This document shows positions 1 through 8,920 of a stretch of DNA of 64,000 bases, in pieces. Below the pieces are notes generated by a model that made no database searches, was not told where the DNA came from, and saw only the letters and a list, made by a program, of their open reading frames with translations. The stretch spans positions 5,952,001 to 6,016,000 of the forward strand of contig CM070911.1 in the NCBI GenBank assembly GCA_036417435.1. The letters run 5' to 3'. Source of the DNA: Inia geoffrensis (taxonomy: Eukaryota; Chordata; Mammalia; Artiodactyla; Iniidae). The translations under genes and the position numbers were made by a program. Position 1 is the first letter of the stretch; the number at the start of each line of letters is the position of its first letter.

Positions 1-29
1 CCTCCTCTGGGAAGCCTTCTTTGATTTTT

Positions 30-160
30 CTCTAATGCATTCAACAAACATTTCCTGAGTGTCCACCCTGGCTCAGGCACTTCACAGGCAACCAAGCGAT
101 CCCTGCCTCGACCCTGGAGGGGCAAGTAAACGTCACAGTGATTTGAAGTCTCAGCCCCTC
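30..160 (-). mobile_element. L2 LINE 3'-end fragment (decayed)
   Basis: The stretch opens with the reverse complement of the L2 tail (a 'cattcaacaaacatttcctgag'-like run) and continues through a 'ctcaggcact ... ccctgcctcgaccctgg' segment typical of inverted L2. It is ancient and strongly diverged, so the ends are approximate. Confidence 0.5.
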
Positions 161-233
161 CCAGTGCCTCTGTCAGAGCCCTTTTCCAGTCTTCTTGTTT
201 CACTTCTACATCTTTATAATTATGTATCAAATG

Positions 234-268
234 CACACACACACAACACACACCCGCACACGCCCTCT
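234..268. repeat. (CA)n imperfect microsatellite
   Basis: A short, interrupted CA/CCGCA tract. The flanks from 161 to 377 show no recognisable gene or repeat. Confidence 0.8.
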
Positions 269-377
269 AACAGTGAGTGAGGGCTGAGTCTTCTCATTAG
301 CTAGGAGACTTAAAAGTTCTTCCAGAAAGTTTTATTGACAGAAACCAGGCCCACGGCGGGGGAATGTAGGTAAGGCT

Positions 378-1490
378 AAAAGTGAAAACTAACACCCATT
401 AAAACCACAATGAGACGCCGTTACCCAACTATTAAAATCGCCAGGGACTTCCCTGGTGGCGCAGTGGTTGAGAGTCTGCCTGCCGATGCAGGGGACACGG
501 GTTCGTGTCCCGGTCCGGGAGGATCCCACATGCCGCGGAGCGGCTGGGCCCGTGAGCCATGGCCGCTAAGCCTGCGCGTCCGGAGCCTGTGCTCCGCAGC
601 GGGAGAGGCCACAGCAGTCAGAGGCCTGCGTACCACAAAAAAAATAAAATAAAATAACCAGAATCCAGAGCACTGACAACACCAAATGCTGGTGGGGATG
701 CAAGTGGGGATGCAGCCACTTTGGGAGACAGACTGACACACTCTTCCCAATCTGGTCCAGCAATCGTGCTCCTTGGTCTTGACCCGAAGGAGACGAAGTT
801 TTATGCCCACACAAAACCCTACACGTGGATTTACAGCAGCTTTACTCATAAGTGCCAAATCCATCTTGCTTGGAAGCAACCAAGACGTCCTTCAGCAGGT
901 GAATGGGTAATCCACTGTGGTATATCCCAAGAATGGAATATTATCCAGCACGAAAAAGAAATGAGCTATCAAGCCATGAAAATATATGGGAAGACCTTAA
1001 ATACAGAGTCTAAGTGAAAGAAGCCAATCTGAAAAGGCCACATATTGCTTGACTCCAACCATATCCCATTCTGAAAAGGTGAAACTATGAATAGAGTAAA
1101 AAGATCAGTGATTGTCAGAGGTTAAGAAAGAGAGAGGGGAGGCATGAGTAGGCGGAACGCAGAGGATTTTTAAGGCAGTGAAAATACTCTGTATGACGTT
1201 ATAATGATGGACATACCATTATACATTTGTCCAAGCCCATAGAATGTACAACTCCAAGAGTGACCCCTAATGTAAACTATGGACCTTGGGTGATCATGAT
1301 GCATTAGTGTAGGTTCATCAATTGTACGAAATGTCCCACCCTGGTGGGAGCGTTGATAGCGGGAGAGACTACGCATGAGTGGAGGCAGGGCGGCATAGAG
1401 GAAATCTCTGTCTTCCTCTCAATTTTGCTGTGAACTTAAAACTGCTCTTAAAAAAATGGTCTTAAAAATGTTTTTAAAAAAGAACACCCA
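378..1490 (+). mobile_element. Old L1M LINE 3' region, interrupted by a SINE
   Basis: Before the SINE the sequence reads like the end of L1 ORF2 (a 'ccacaatgagacgcc' motif). After it come the L1M landmarks in order: 'accaaatgctggtgggga', 'cagccactttggg', 'caagaatggaatattatcc', 'gaaagaagccaatctgaaaagg' and a 3' UTR ending near 'gaacttaaaactgctctt'. The reading frame is destroyed. The part at 721-1017 still gives a short open frame, but only as ORF2-derived debris. Subfamily L1MB-like is a judgement from the tail and was not measured. Confidence 0.85.
445..650 (+). mobile_element. Cetacean CHR-type tRNA-derived SINE, copy 1
   Basis: A full-length SINE starting at the conserved 'acttccctggtggcgcag' head. 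The pol III A-box TGGCGCAGTGG lies at 457-467 and the B-box-like GGTTCGTGTCC at 500-510, followed by the tRNA-unrelated body and an A/AAAAT-rich tail. An imperfect 11-bp duplication (434-444 and 651-661, two mismatches) brackets it. It lies inside an older L1M, so it inserted later. The many small ORFs over it are meaningless. Family knowledge: CHR SINEs are specific to cetaceans, hippos and ruminants, and this sequence version is the whale/dolphin one. Confidence 0.93.
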
Positions 1491-1803
1491 TAATAAGAGT
1501 AGCCACCCTTTGCTACTTACGCTTACTCGTGACAGAATCAAGGTCCCCAACTGTAATCTTCAGAGCTGAGAGCACACACCCTCCCTGGCGCCAGCTGCCT
1601 GCAGATGGGGCAGCAGGGCTGGAGCTGCCCTCCCCACCCCAGGCTCACTGGAGCTAATCACAGCATGGAGTCCAGGGGCAGGTCAGGCCAACTGCCTGAG
1701 ACCCACGGGGACGTCAGGAGACAGGAGCCACTCAGGGAGAATTGGCCGGCAGCCTCCAAGGCCAGCGACGTCCCGAGCAGAGTGAGGAACGGGGACGGCA
1801 CAG
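1491..1803. other. Single-copy GC-rich DNA, nothing recognised
   Basis: No repeat consensus and no convincing exon. The open frame at 1605-1862 has no domain and runs into the neighbouring MIR. Confidence 0.6.
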
Positions 1804-1975
1804 GCCTGGAGCCCAAGTGCCTGGGGGGAAACGCGCGCTTCTGCCTCGTAGCAGTTCTGTGACCTCGGACATGTTACTTTGCTTCTCAGTGCCTCAGTTT
1901 CCCCTTCAGTAAAATGGGGAGGACAGAAACCATGGCCTCCACATTAGAAGGTTGCTGTGCCGTCTACATGGGCTG
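1804..1975 (+). mobile_element. MIR SINE
   Basis: The MIR core is clear: 'tgtgacctcggacatgttactttg', then 'gtgcctcagtttccc' and 'gtaaaatgggga'. This is an ancient tRNA-derived SINE shared by all mammals. The ends are approximate. Confidence 0.8.
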
Positions 1976-2035
1976 ATACTTCAAGCCCTCTCGGAGCCAG
2001 ACGGAGGGAGGCGGCACGGAAAGGCTCCTGTTACT

Positions 2036-2165
2036 ACTATTACTGCCACCACCCAGCAGGGCACTGAACCCTTTCTGTCTCTTGGTTTATTTAGTCCTCA
2101 CCCCCGCCTCCAAGGAGGTCTTATTATCCCCGTGCTCAGATGACTTTCCCACGGGTCCCGGCCTC
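2036..2165 (-). mobile_element. MIR SINE fragment (inverted)
   Basis: Reads 'tttagtcctcaccccc...ggaggtcttattatcccc', the reverse complement of the MIR 3' half. It is diverged. The 306-codon frame that begins at 2082 starts inside this relic, which argues against that frame being a gene. Confidence 0.55.
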
Positions 2166-4510
2166 CGTCATGTTGCTTTGCCTTTTGGGGTCGGAAGTCC
2201 CCGTGGAGGGTGTGCCCTGCCTGCAGCGGCGCCCCCCTGCCTGGCATGTCCATCCCTCAGGTGGACTTGGCCTGGGCATGTGAAGTCCCAGCTGCGAGGG
2301 GTGGGGGAGGGGAAGCTGGACAGAAAAGTCCCAGGTAATGTAAATGGAAACTCGAACCGCCGGCCCTGCACCTGGTGTTTTTGCATTTCCCAAGACAGCT
2401 TAGACCCCAAGCCACTTCACATCCCAGCCTGGAAATTCCGTCCTGGAGCTTATTTAAAGTCCAGCCCTCAGGTGACCTGGAAGACACCTGGTCTAAGCCA
2501 GACCCCTTGCCAGGGGCCCTCAGAGACACAGCCTGCAGGCTGGCAGGGAGGCTCTCTGGTCCAGAGAGGACGGAGCAATGCTCTGTCCCCCAGAGACTCC
2601 TGGGGGCTTCAAGGGAGATCCCAAGGCCACTTGTCCAGATTGCTGGCAAACGCCCCCTTGTGCCCCCAGATTACATTGCTGGAAACCCCGAGCATCTGGT
2701 TCCCTCTGATGCCACACATGCGGCAGCATACCCCAAAGACACAAGCAGCAGGACAGAAGAGGTGCTCAAAGTGCTTACATAACCCACCCAAGGTCACAGG
2801 TCACTGGAAGAACGCGGACTCGGGGCCAGGCCTGAGCCCAAGGCTCCTGCACTTTCCCAGGGCCGATCTGAACAGGAACCGTGGCTACCACGGTTTAGGG
2901 AAACCAGCACGAGCCTCAGTGCTCTGGGGAAACCCCAGACACCAGAAGACAGAGTTCCCGGCCATGACCCGCTGTAGATTGTGGGACAGCAGGTGCAAAT
3001 GACCAGAGTCAAATTCCTGCATCAGCAGGGCTGGCCCAGCTGTGTCAGACAGACAGGCACGTGCCGAGTGGTCAGGGGCGTGGGGAAGCCGAGGAGACCT
3101 GTATAGCCGCGCGGTGTGAGGGGGGATGCAGCCAGTCAGCTGGCACCCACCTGTAAGCGCTGATGCCCACCTGACATGGCTGCAGAAGACACGGAAGTAG
3201 GGGCAGCAAGCCTTGCCCCGCAGCCAAGACCGGGCCCCAGAACACAGCTGCAGGGACAAGGCGGCGAGAGGCCTTCCAACCCCAGCAGAAATGTTCATCT
3301 GAAACGAGAGGCGGGTGGAGAGCGCCCTTCAGAGACCCTAACCACGGCCGTGCTGGGTCTACACCGCATGCATCCTGTGTGCAACCCCGCGGGGGAGCAA
3401 GCCCGGGAGGGGTTAGGGGGTAGCGCCCGCCCCCAGTTCTGGTGGGCTAGGCTGCAGGGCCCAGGTCTGAGCCCCACTGGCCCCCAGTCCCCAGAACAGG
3501 TACAGCAATATTCGTTTGACTTGTCCACTTACCACTTCCCCAAAATACCTTCCTGCCCATCGGTTGTTCCAATTCAGGAGGCCGCCCAGACTTGAACTAC
3601 TAACCCTCCTGTCTACCGGAGCCCTTCCTGACAGGTGCTTCTGTGAACAATCACGACACTGACGGCTGTTCCCTGGGAACCAAACGTTCTAGAGCAAAGA
3701 GGCAAATCAAGGCCAGGTGCTGAGTGAGGGGCTCCACAGCGGGTAAGAAGCCAAAGCCACGCAGGGCAGAGCTGGGGCACGAGGGCCGCCTGGCCTCCTT
3801 CTCCCGCCGTCACCCTGAGCCACGCGCCCTTCGGCGTCCCAGCCCCTACGTGACTGCCTGTCCTCTCACCCAGCATGCTGTCCCTGCACTCAGGGTCCCT
3901 GGTCACCTTGTGGATTCAGACGGCACAGCTCCTGGATGAGGTGACACCAGCTGAGCCAGCAGCCTCGAACTTTCGCTGTGACACCACCACCTACATCATC
4001 AGTCAAACGCCCAGGAGCTGCTTTCACAGGGGAAATGGGCCACACGACGTGAAAACAAGAATAAAACCCAAACTGGGAGCGTTATTTTGATCACCCTGTA
4101 GACTTGTAGCAGAGACCCGGGCAGCTACAGGGGCATCCCGGGCACCTGGCAGATTTGTCTCGCCCTCTGTCACCCCTGCCCCGCGTCAGCCTCCCTCGCC
4201 CCCTCCTCAGGAAACCGAGCAAGTGGATCAGGTCAGAGCAAAGCGTTCCTCGTTCTGCCATCTCCACAGAGAAAGCTAATTAGTCGCCAAATATTCAGAA
4301 TGGGTAATTGCTACCTGAATTAATAAGGGCAAACAGCCAGCAAGAAAACAGTGGCTTACTCTTTCCGAAGGTGTGCCTCTCTTAGCCCGCGGTTCCGGGC
4401 TCTGCTGGGACCGACTGGCTCGGCAAGACACGGGTCCTGCTGGCCGCCCCTGCTCCTGAGTCAGCTCCGACACTGCCGTGGCTGAGTCACCGTTGGTCTC
4501 CCCTGAACAC
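2166..4510. other. GC-rich single-copy DNA with long chance ORFs
   Basis: Contains the longest open frame of the window (2082-3002, plus strand, 306 codons) and a 139-codon frame at 3176-3595. Neither has a recognisable domain, the protein composition is the P/S/G/R-rich mix of GC-rich noncoding DNA, and several minus-strand frames overlap. A possible inverted MIR remnant ('cccaaggtcacaggtcactgg') sits near 2740-2860. No CpG-island-like density was seen that would suggest a promoter. Confidence 0.5.
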
Positions 4511-4634
4511 GCACCTGCACGTGCTACACACACACCACACACATGCACGTGCATGACACACGTGTGCACACATACACACGCATGCACCTGCAAGTACACA
4601 CAGCACACAGACACACACACATGCACAGCACACA
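4511..4634. repeat. Imperfect CA/TG-rich alternating tract
   Basis: About 120 bp of alternating purine-pyrimidine sequence built from CACA, GTGCA, CATGCA and CGTG steps. It spawns cysteine-rich (C/V) and T/H-rich pseudo-peptides on both strands (4276-4868), none of which are genes. Such DNA can adopt Z-form. Confidence 0.85.
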
Positions 4635-4884
4635 CCAGAAACATCCAAGGGTTTGAGGAGAATAGAATGCATCAGTATGCTCACCCAGGTTTCCCAATAA
4701 GTTGCCCCAAGTTGCCTCAGCTCTGGCCAGCGGGCATAGAGACCAAACTGAGGGGGCTGCAGGCAGGATGAGGAAGGGGGGAAGAGGAAAGTTGAGATGA
4801 CCCTGCAGAGGACAGAGCTCCTGCGAAGGCTGGAAGAGCTGGCTGTAGCCCTCACGCACACCCGCCAAGCACAGACTCCAGAGT
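4635..4884. other. Single-copy DNA, nothing recognised
   Basis: No gene, RNA or repeat signature seen. Confidence 0.5.
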
Positions 4885-5015
4885 CACAGCAGAGCAGACC
4901 TGAGGCGCTGGCGGAGCCCTGTCTCTACATTGCTGTGTGACCTCAGACAGGTCACTTCCCCTCTCTGGGCCTGAGTTTCTGCCTGTAGAGAAATGGGGTG
5001 AACAGTTCTGAGGCG
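4885..5015 (+). mobile_element. MIR SINE
   Basis: Shows 'ctgtgtgacctcagacaggtcacttccc', then 'ctctctgggcctgagtttct' and 'gagaaatggggtga', the conserved MIR core in the sense direction. Confidence 0.75.
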
Positions 5016-5358
5016 CTGCCCTCCAGGAAGGCTTCAATTCACGTTTGGGGTCTTCAGTCGCCCCTGCCCTTCAGCCCCTCCCCCTCCCCCCCTGCCCAAG
5101 CACTTAGCACAGGACTTCCCCCGAGTGTTGCAGCAAGTAACCTCCTCTGGGGTGGCCATAGCTCTCTGGAGGCATCGCTATGTAAGAGGTAGCTTGGGCC
5201 GGAGCCATCCGGCCACCGACACCGCTGTCAAATCTGCACAGGGATCCTGGGCTGTGCCTGGATGGGCTGCCCTTGCTGCCTGCCCATACATGAGAAGCTA
5301 CTGTGCAAATTAAGTAAGTCTACATGATGCAGACAATCCTTCCTTCATTTATTCACTT
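5016..5358. other. Single-copy DNA, nothing recognised
   Basis: A C-rich tract at about 5080-5095 and otherwise no gene or repeat recognised before the SINE duplication begins at 5359. Confidence 0.5.
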
Positions 5359-5372
5359 AAAGGCTCGTTGTA

Positions 5373-5575
5373 GGGCTTCCCTGATGGCGCAGTGGTTGAG
5401 AGTCCTCCTGCTGATGCAGGGGACGCGGGTTCGTGCCCCGGTCTGGGAAGATCCCACATGCCGCGGAGCGGCTGGGCCCGTGAGCCATGGCCGCTGAGCC
5501 TGCGCGTCCGTAGCCTGTGCTCCACAATGGGAGAGGCCACAACAGTGAGAGGCCTGTGTACAGCAAAAAAAAAGA
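5373..5575 (+). mobile_element. Cetacean CHR-type SINE, copy 2
   Basis: A-box TGGCGCAGTGG at 5385-5395, B-box-like GGTTCGTGCCC at 5428-5438, A-rich tail at 5565-5575. A 14-bp target-site duplication AAAGGCTCGTTGTA (5359-5372) is repeated as AAAGGCTCGCTGTA (5576-5589) with one mismatch, which fixes both ends. The body is close to copies 1, 3 and 4, so this is a comparatively young insertion. Confidence 0.95.
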
Positions 5576-5589
5576 AAAGGCTCGCTGTA

Positions 5590-6119
5590 AACAGCTCTTG
5601 CCGCTATACGTGGAGAGCTGTCTTTCTAACAGCCAAGCAATATTTCTACCGAATGGCCATATCACAAAAGGTCTAACTGAACCCCTACCGAGGTTATCTC
5701 ACTTCAGGTATTTCCAAACTTGGGCTTTTACAAACATTGCTTATATGTACGCATTTCAAATAAATAAGTTCCCTGTGTATAGCTATCTACATATATCTTG
5801 GAAGGTTCTTATGTGTCTAGGAACAAAGTCTGGAATGCCACCCACCAAGTTCACTGTGGTGATGCCTGAGGGATAAATTAGGGAAGGAAACTCAAATTTT
5901 TGTAAGCAAGTGTCACTTTTTAATTTTTAAAAAATGAATGAGTGAAGGAGAAAATAAACAAAATGCAGTCACTCTTTACCCTCTGTAGGGCACAGATCTG
6001 GCAGGAGCAGAGCCTCGGGAAAGTGGAGTGAGGGGAGGAAGGGAGCGTGTCCAGGGGACAGAGGCAGGGACCACTGCCCTGCTCCAAGAGGCCGGCTCTC
6101 CCCAGGGTAGAGAGGAGGG
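5590..6119. other. AT-richer DNA, possible antisense L1 debris
   Basis: The part at about 5630-5740 faintly resembles inverted L1 ORF2-end sequence ('tttacaaacattgct') and 5880-5960 is A/T-rich. I could not assign either firmly. No gene seen. Confidence 0.3.
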
Positions 6120-6250
6120 GACCAGGTTCAAACCCTGACGCCCAGCACTAACCAGGTGTAGGACTTCAGTCTCCCGTGCGTGAAATGGGAAGCACAGGGC
6201 TACCCGGCGGCCGGGCTGCCTTGAGGTCTAATGAGATAAATCGAGAGAGC
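6120..6250 (+). mobile_element. MIR SINE (strongly decayed)
   Basis: A 'ggttcaaaccctgac' start and a 'cgtgaaatggga...gctaccc...aatgagataaa' succession match the order of MIR landmarks with many changes. Confidence 0.5.
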
Positions 6251-7589
6251 AGAGGGGCCACCATCAGCGTCCTGTCCTGCGACTTCCTTCCTATAGGAGG
6301 TTCAGAGCAAAAGAGACACCAAACTGATGGCTGGCCCTCAAATCCTCCCTCCTCCCCTGCCTCCCAGATGGCCGGACCCAGCAAGCGGGCATGTGGCAGT
6401 ACACACGCCTGGCGTCCTTTCTGCCAGAGAGGGAACTCTTGACAACAGCCAGGCTTTTGGCACAAATGAGAAGCCAACTTGAGCACATATAGAAACCCCA
6501 AAATGATTAAGGATTGAGACAACCCCCTCTGTCATCAATAATATGGCAATAAACCTACTGGCCGATGTTTTTAAAACTCCTTTTTTCAGGAAAACTCAGT
6601 AAGCCCAGGAACCCAGAAACACAGCAGCCCTGGGGTTGAGCAAGAAGGTTTTAAATAATCCCAATGGTGTGTATGAAGTTAAATGATCCGCCCCTTCACA
6701 TTGATACGCCCTGGATTAGGGGGTCAGGTCTCCTGCAAACTCCAGTTCAAAGGGAGACGCTGACGGGAGACGGTGCCCAGTGCAGCTGGCCTCACACGTC
6801 TGTGCTGCCGTCGTCGCCAAACAAGGACCCGCCTCAGCCTCCAAGGATCCACGGCACCCAACCAGGCTGTCAAAATCAACACCACAAGTGTGTGCCCTTG
6901 GGAGTCAGTGACCTGAGCCAAAAGGTCCAGGTTCCTCACCTGTAAGGAAGCATCGCCTTCCTCGGGGGCTGTCGGGAGGCCTGATGAGGTAAAGCCAGGA
7001 GCTAAGAGCTGGCCCAGTCTCCATAGAGGCTGCCGACCAGCATGCCCACGGCTCTCAGACGGAGGGGCTCATGGGCTGTGAAATCACGTGCAGACTATGA
7101 CGGGTTTGTGCGTCTGAAAGCCTTCAGCCGCCTCCCAGGAGCCAGCCCTGGGTCCCCCGCCTGCTAGTATCCCCAAGGCCGGGAAGGAAGCGGTCCAGAA
7201 TCGCTCAGCCGCCAAAGCATCTGCCGCGACATTCCTGCGCCGTTGACCTTCTCCCCTCCCCCACTGCCCACAGCCCTCCCCTGCCCTCCCCCACCCCTCA
7301 AGCGTTCCCAGGGTTCCCAGCCACCCAGGAAACCGCCTCTGGCCCTCTCCCAGGAGGCACTTTGAACATCTCAAGTGCCCCTCTCCAGCGAACATCAAAG
7401 ACGATGGTGCTTCCCGTTGATCCTTAGACCCAGTGACCTGTGTGTGGCCAGCCACACGGTGTCTGTCGGACACGAGCTGGGAGCTCAGCTTTGATCAGTG
7501 AGTCGCTGGGCCCCAGATGCCCCTGTGCCCCAAATTCATTCCACGGGCAGGTGGAGGGAGCTGGATTAGGCCTGGAATTTGTACCTTTA
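6251..7589. other. Single-copy GC-rich DNA
   Basis: No gene recognised. A weak MIR-like piece may lie at 6900-7010 ('cctcacctgtaaggaagc'). Overlapping frames on both strands at 7084-7649 look like chance. Confidence 0.45.
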
Positions 7590-7960
7590 TCCCCCTCAGT
7601 AAAGAGCCGCATCCCTCTAAGCCTGCTCCCTCATTTTATTATGGGTTAGTGGCTCAAACATTTTTAATTTTAGAAATGATTGCAAACAATCGAACAGCAC
7701 GCTGGCTCCGTGTCTCCCAGTTAATAATCTCTCCATGCACAGGGACAGCAATATTTTTAGGCCCTATTCAAGTTACCCATCCTGGCTACAAATGAAATAT
7801 TAATTAAAGGTTATGCTCGCAGCCTTCGGAAAATGATTACTCAAGGTAGCAATTATATTTCCCCCCCTTCTCTGTGTAATAAGACTGCACCTCGCTGTGC
7901 AGTAGGAATTAATAATTCTGAGCCCTGTTGTTACAGAGGCAGCATCGAAGTGGAAGAGAG
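7590..7960. promoter_or_regulatory. AT-rich non-repetitive island, candidate conserved noncoding element
   Basis: Between GC-rich flanks this segment is AT-rich, matches no repeat I know and is dense in homeodomain-like cores: TTAATAAT at 7721-7728, ATTAATTAAAGG near 7799-7810 and the palindrome GAATTAATAATTC at 7906-7918. Mammalian conserved enhancers often look like this. The regulatory role is inference only. Confidence 0.3.
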
Positions 7961-8365
7961 GGTGTGCCCAAAAGGGGAAGACTCAAACGCGCTTAGACCC
8001 ACAAAGAAAGTGGGTGAATTCAAAAGAGCAGGGCTGCCTATTCAGGGCTGGGATCATTTCTCAAGGTCATCAACAGCTCTAGCTGACGGAAAGGGCGGCT
8101 CAATTACAAAGCACACAGAGAAACAGAACAGGACGTAGAGACGGCTCCCCATCCAGGTCGCTTAGCGCAGCCCATAGCCTGGTGTGCACCGGGAGCCAAT
8201 CAGCCAGCTCCACAGGGCCTTTCCAAGGCACTCAAAAACTCAGGACAGTCAGCGACCCAAGAGCCAGCAGTTCAGTGGCTCCTCAGGCAATGCCCATGCA
8301 AGAAGAAAGAGGACAGTCTATAGCCTGGAAAATAGCAGTAAGAATGAAATCCATTCAGAGACTTT
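7961..8365. other. Single-copy DNA, nothing recognised
   Basis: Short frames without domains. No repeat recognised. Confidence 0.45.
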
Positions 8366-8662
8366 GAAAACAAACGTACGTTTACCAAAGGGGAAAGGTG
8401 CAGGGGAGGGATAAATTAGGAGTTTGAGACTGACATACGCACACTACTATATATAAAATAGATAATCAACAACGACCTACTGTAGAGCACAGGGAAGTCT
8501 ACTCGATATTCTCTAATAACCTATACGGGAAAAGAATCTGAAAAAGAATGGACGTAGTATATGTATAACTGAATCGCTTTGCTGTACACCTGAAACTAAC
8601 ACAACATTGTAAATCAACTGTGCTCGAATATAAAATTTAAAAATTAAATTAAGAAAAAGAAA
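8366..8662 (+). mobile_element. L1 3'-UTR fragment, cetartiodactyl type
   Basis: Follows the well-known whale/ruminant L1 tail in order: 'ttaccaaaggggaaagg', 'gggataaattaggagtttg', 'cctactgtagagcacaggg', 'aaaagaatctgaaaaag', 'gctgtacacctgaaactaac' and 'acattgtaaatcaactgtgctc', ending in an A-rich tail. It is 5'-truncated with no coding part. No clear target-site duplication was found. Confidence 0.88.
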
Positions 8663-8667
8663 CAATC

Positions 8668-8822
8668 TATTTATTGCATGTAGCTCCTAGATGCCAGGCA
8701 AACTCAGTGAGACAGAAATCCCCATCTTCACCTGAGAGATAAAAGCACTGAGGCTCAGGAAGATTGATCGACACAGTAAATGGCAGAACTGGATTCAAAC
8801 CGACAAACCAACAATTCCGTGA
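8668..8822 (-). mobile_element. MIR SINE (inverted)
   Basis: Reads 'cccatcttcacctgagagataa...ctgaggctcaggaagattg' and 'gcagaactggattcaaaccg', the reverse complement of the MIR core. A small frame on the minus strand over it is not a gene. Confidence 0.7.
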
Positions 8823-8839
8823 ACGAGGGCTGTGTCTCC

Positions 8840-8920
8840 ACCGTTGATCTAGCATGGCGCCTGGCACATAGTAGGCACTCAAGAAGTTTTACTTATTTAA
8901 TGAATAAATGATTGAACTCC
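8840..8920 (+). mobile_element. L2/MIR-type 3' tail
   Basis: Contains 'gcgcctggcacatagtaggc', 'actcaagaag' and 'aatgaataaatgattgaa', the tail shared by L2-type elements. It directly follows the inverted MIR. Confidence 0.6.

Noticed and set aside
445..520. Possible tRNA gene, because A-box and B-box are present
   Set aside because: The tRNA-related head is diverged, lacks a proper cloverleaf and is fused to a SINE body with an A tail.
410..652. Open frames across the SINE copies (also at 5392-5676, 16307-16563, 36503-36842 and 62753-63072)
   Set aside because: All derive from the CHR SINE. The recurring 'HMPRSGWAREPWPLSLRV'-like peptide is translation of a noncoding retroposon.
4276..4868. 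Cysteine/valine-rich open frames that resemble a secreted peptide
   Set aside because: They are translations of the CA/TG-rich tract and disappear outside it.
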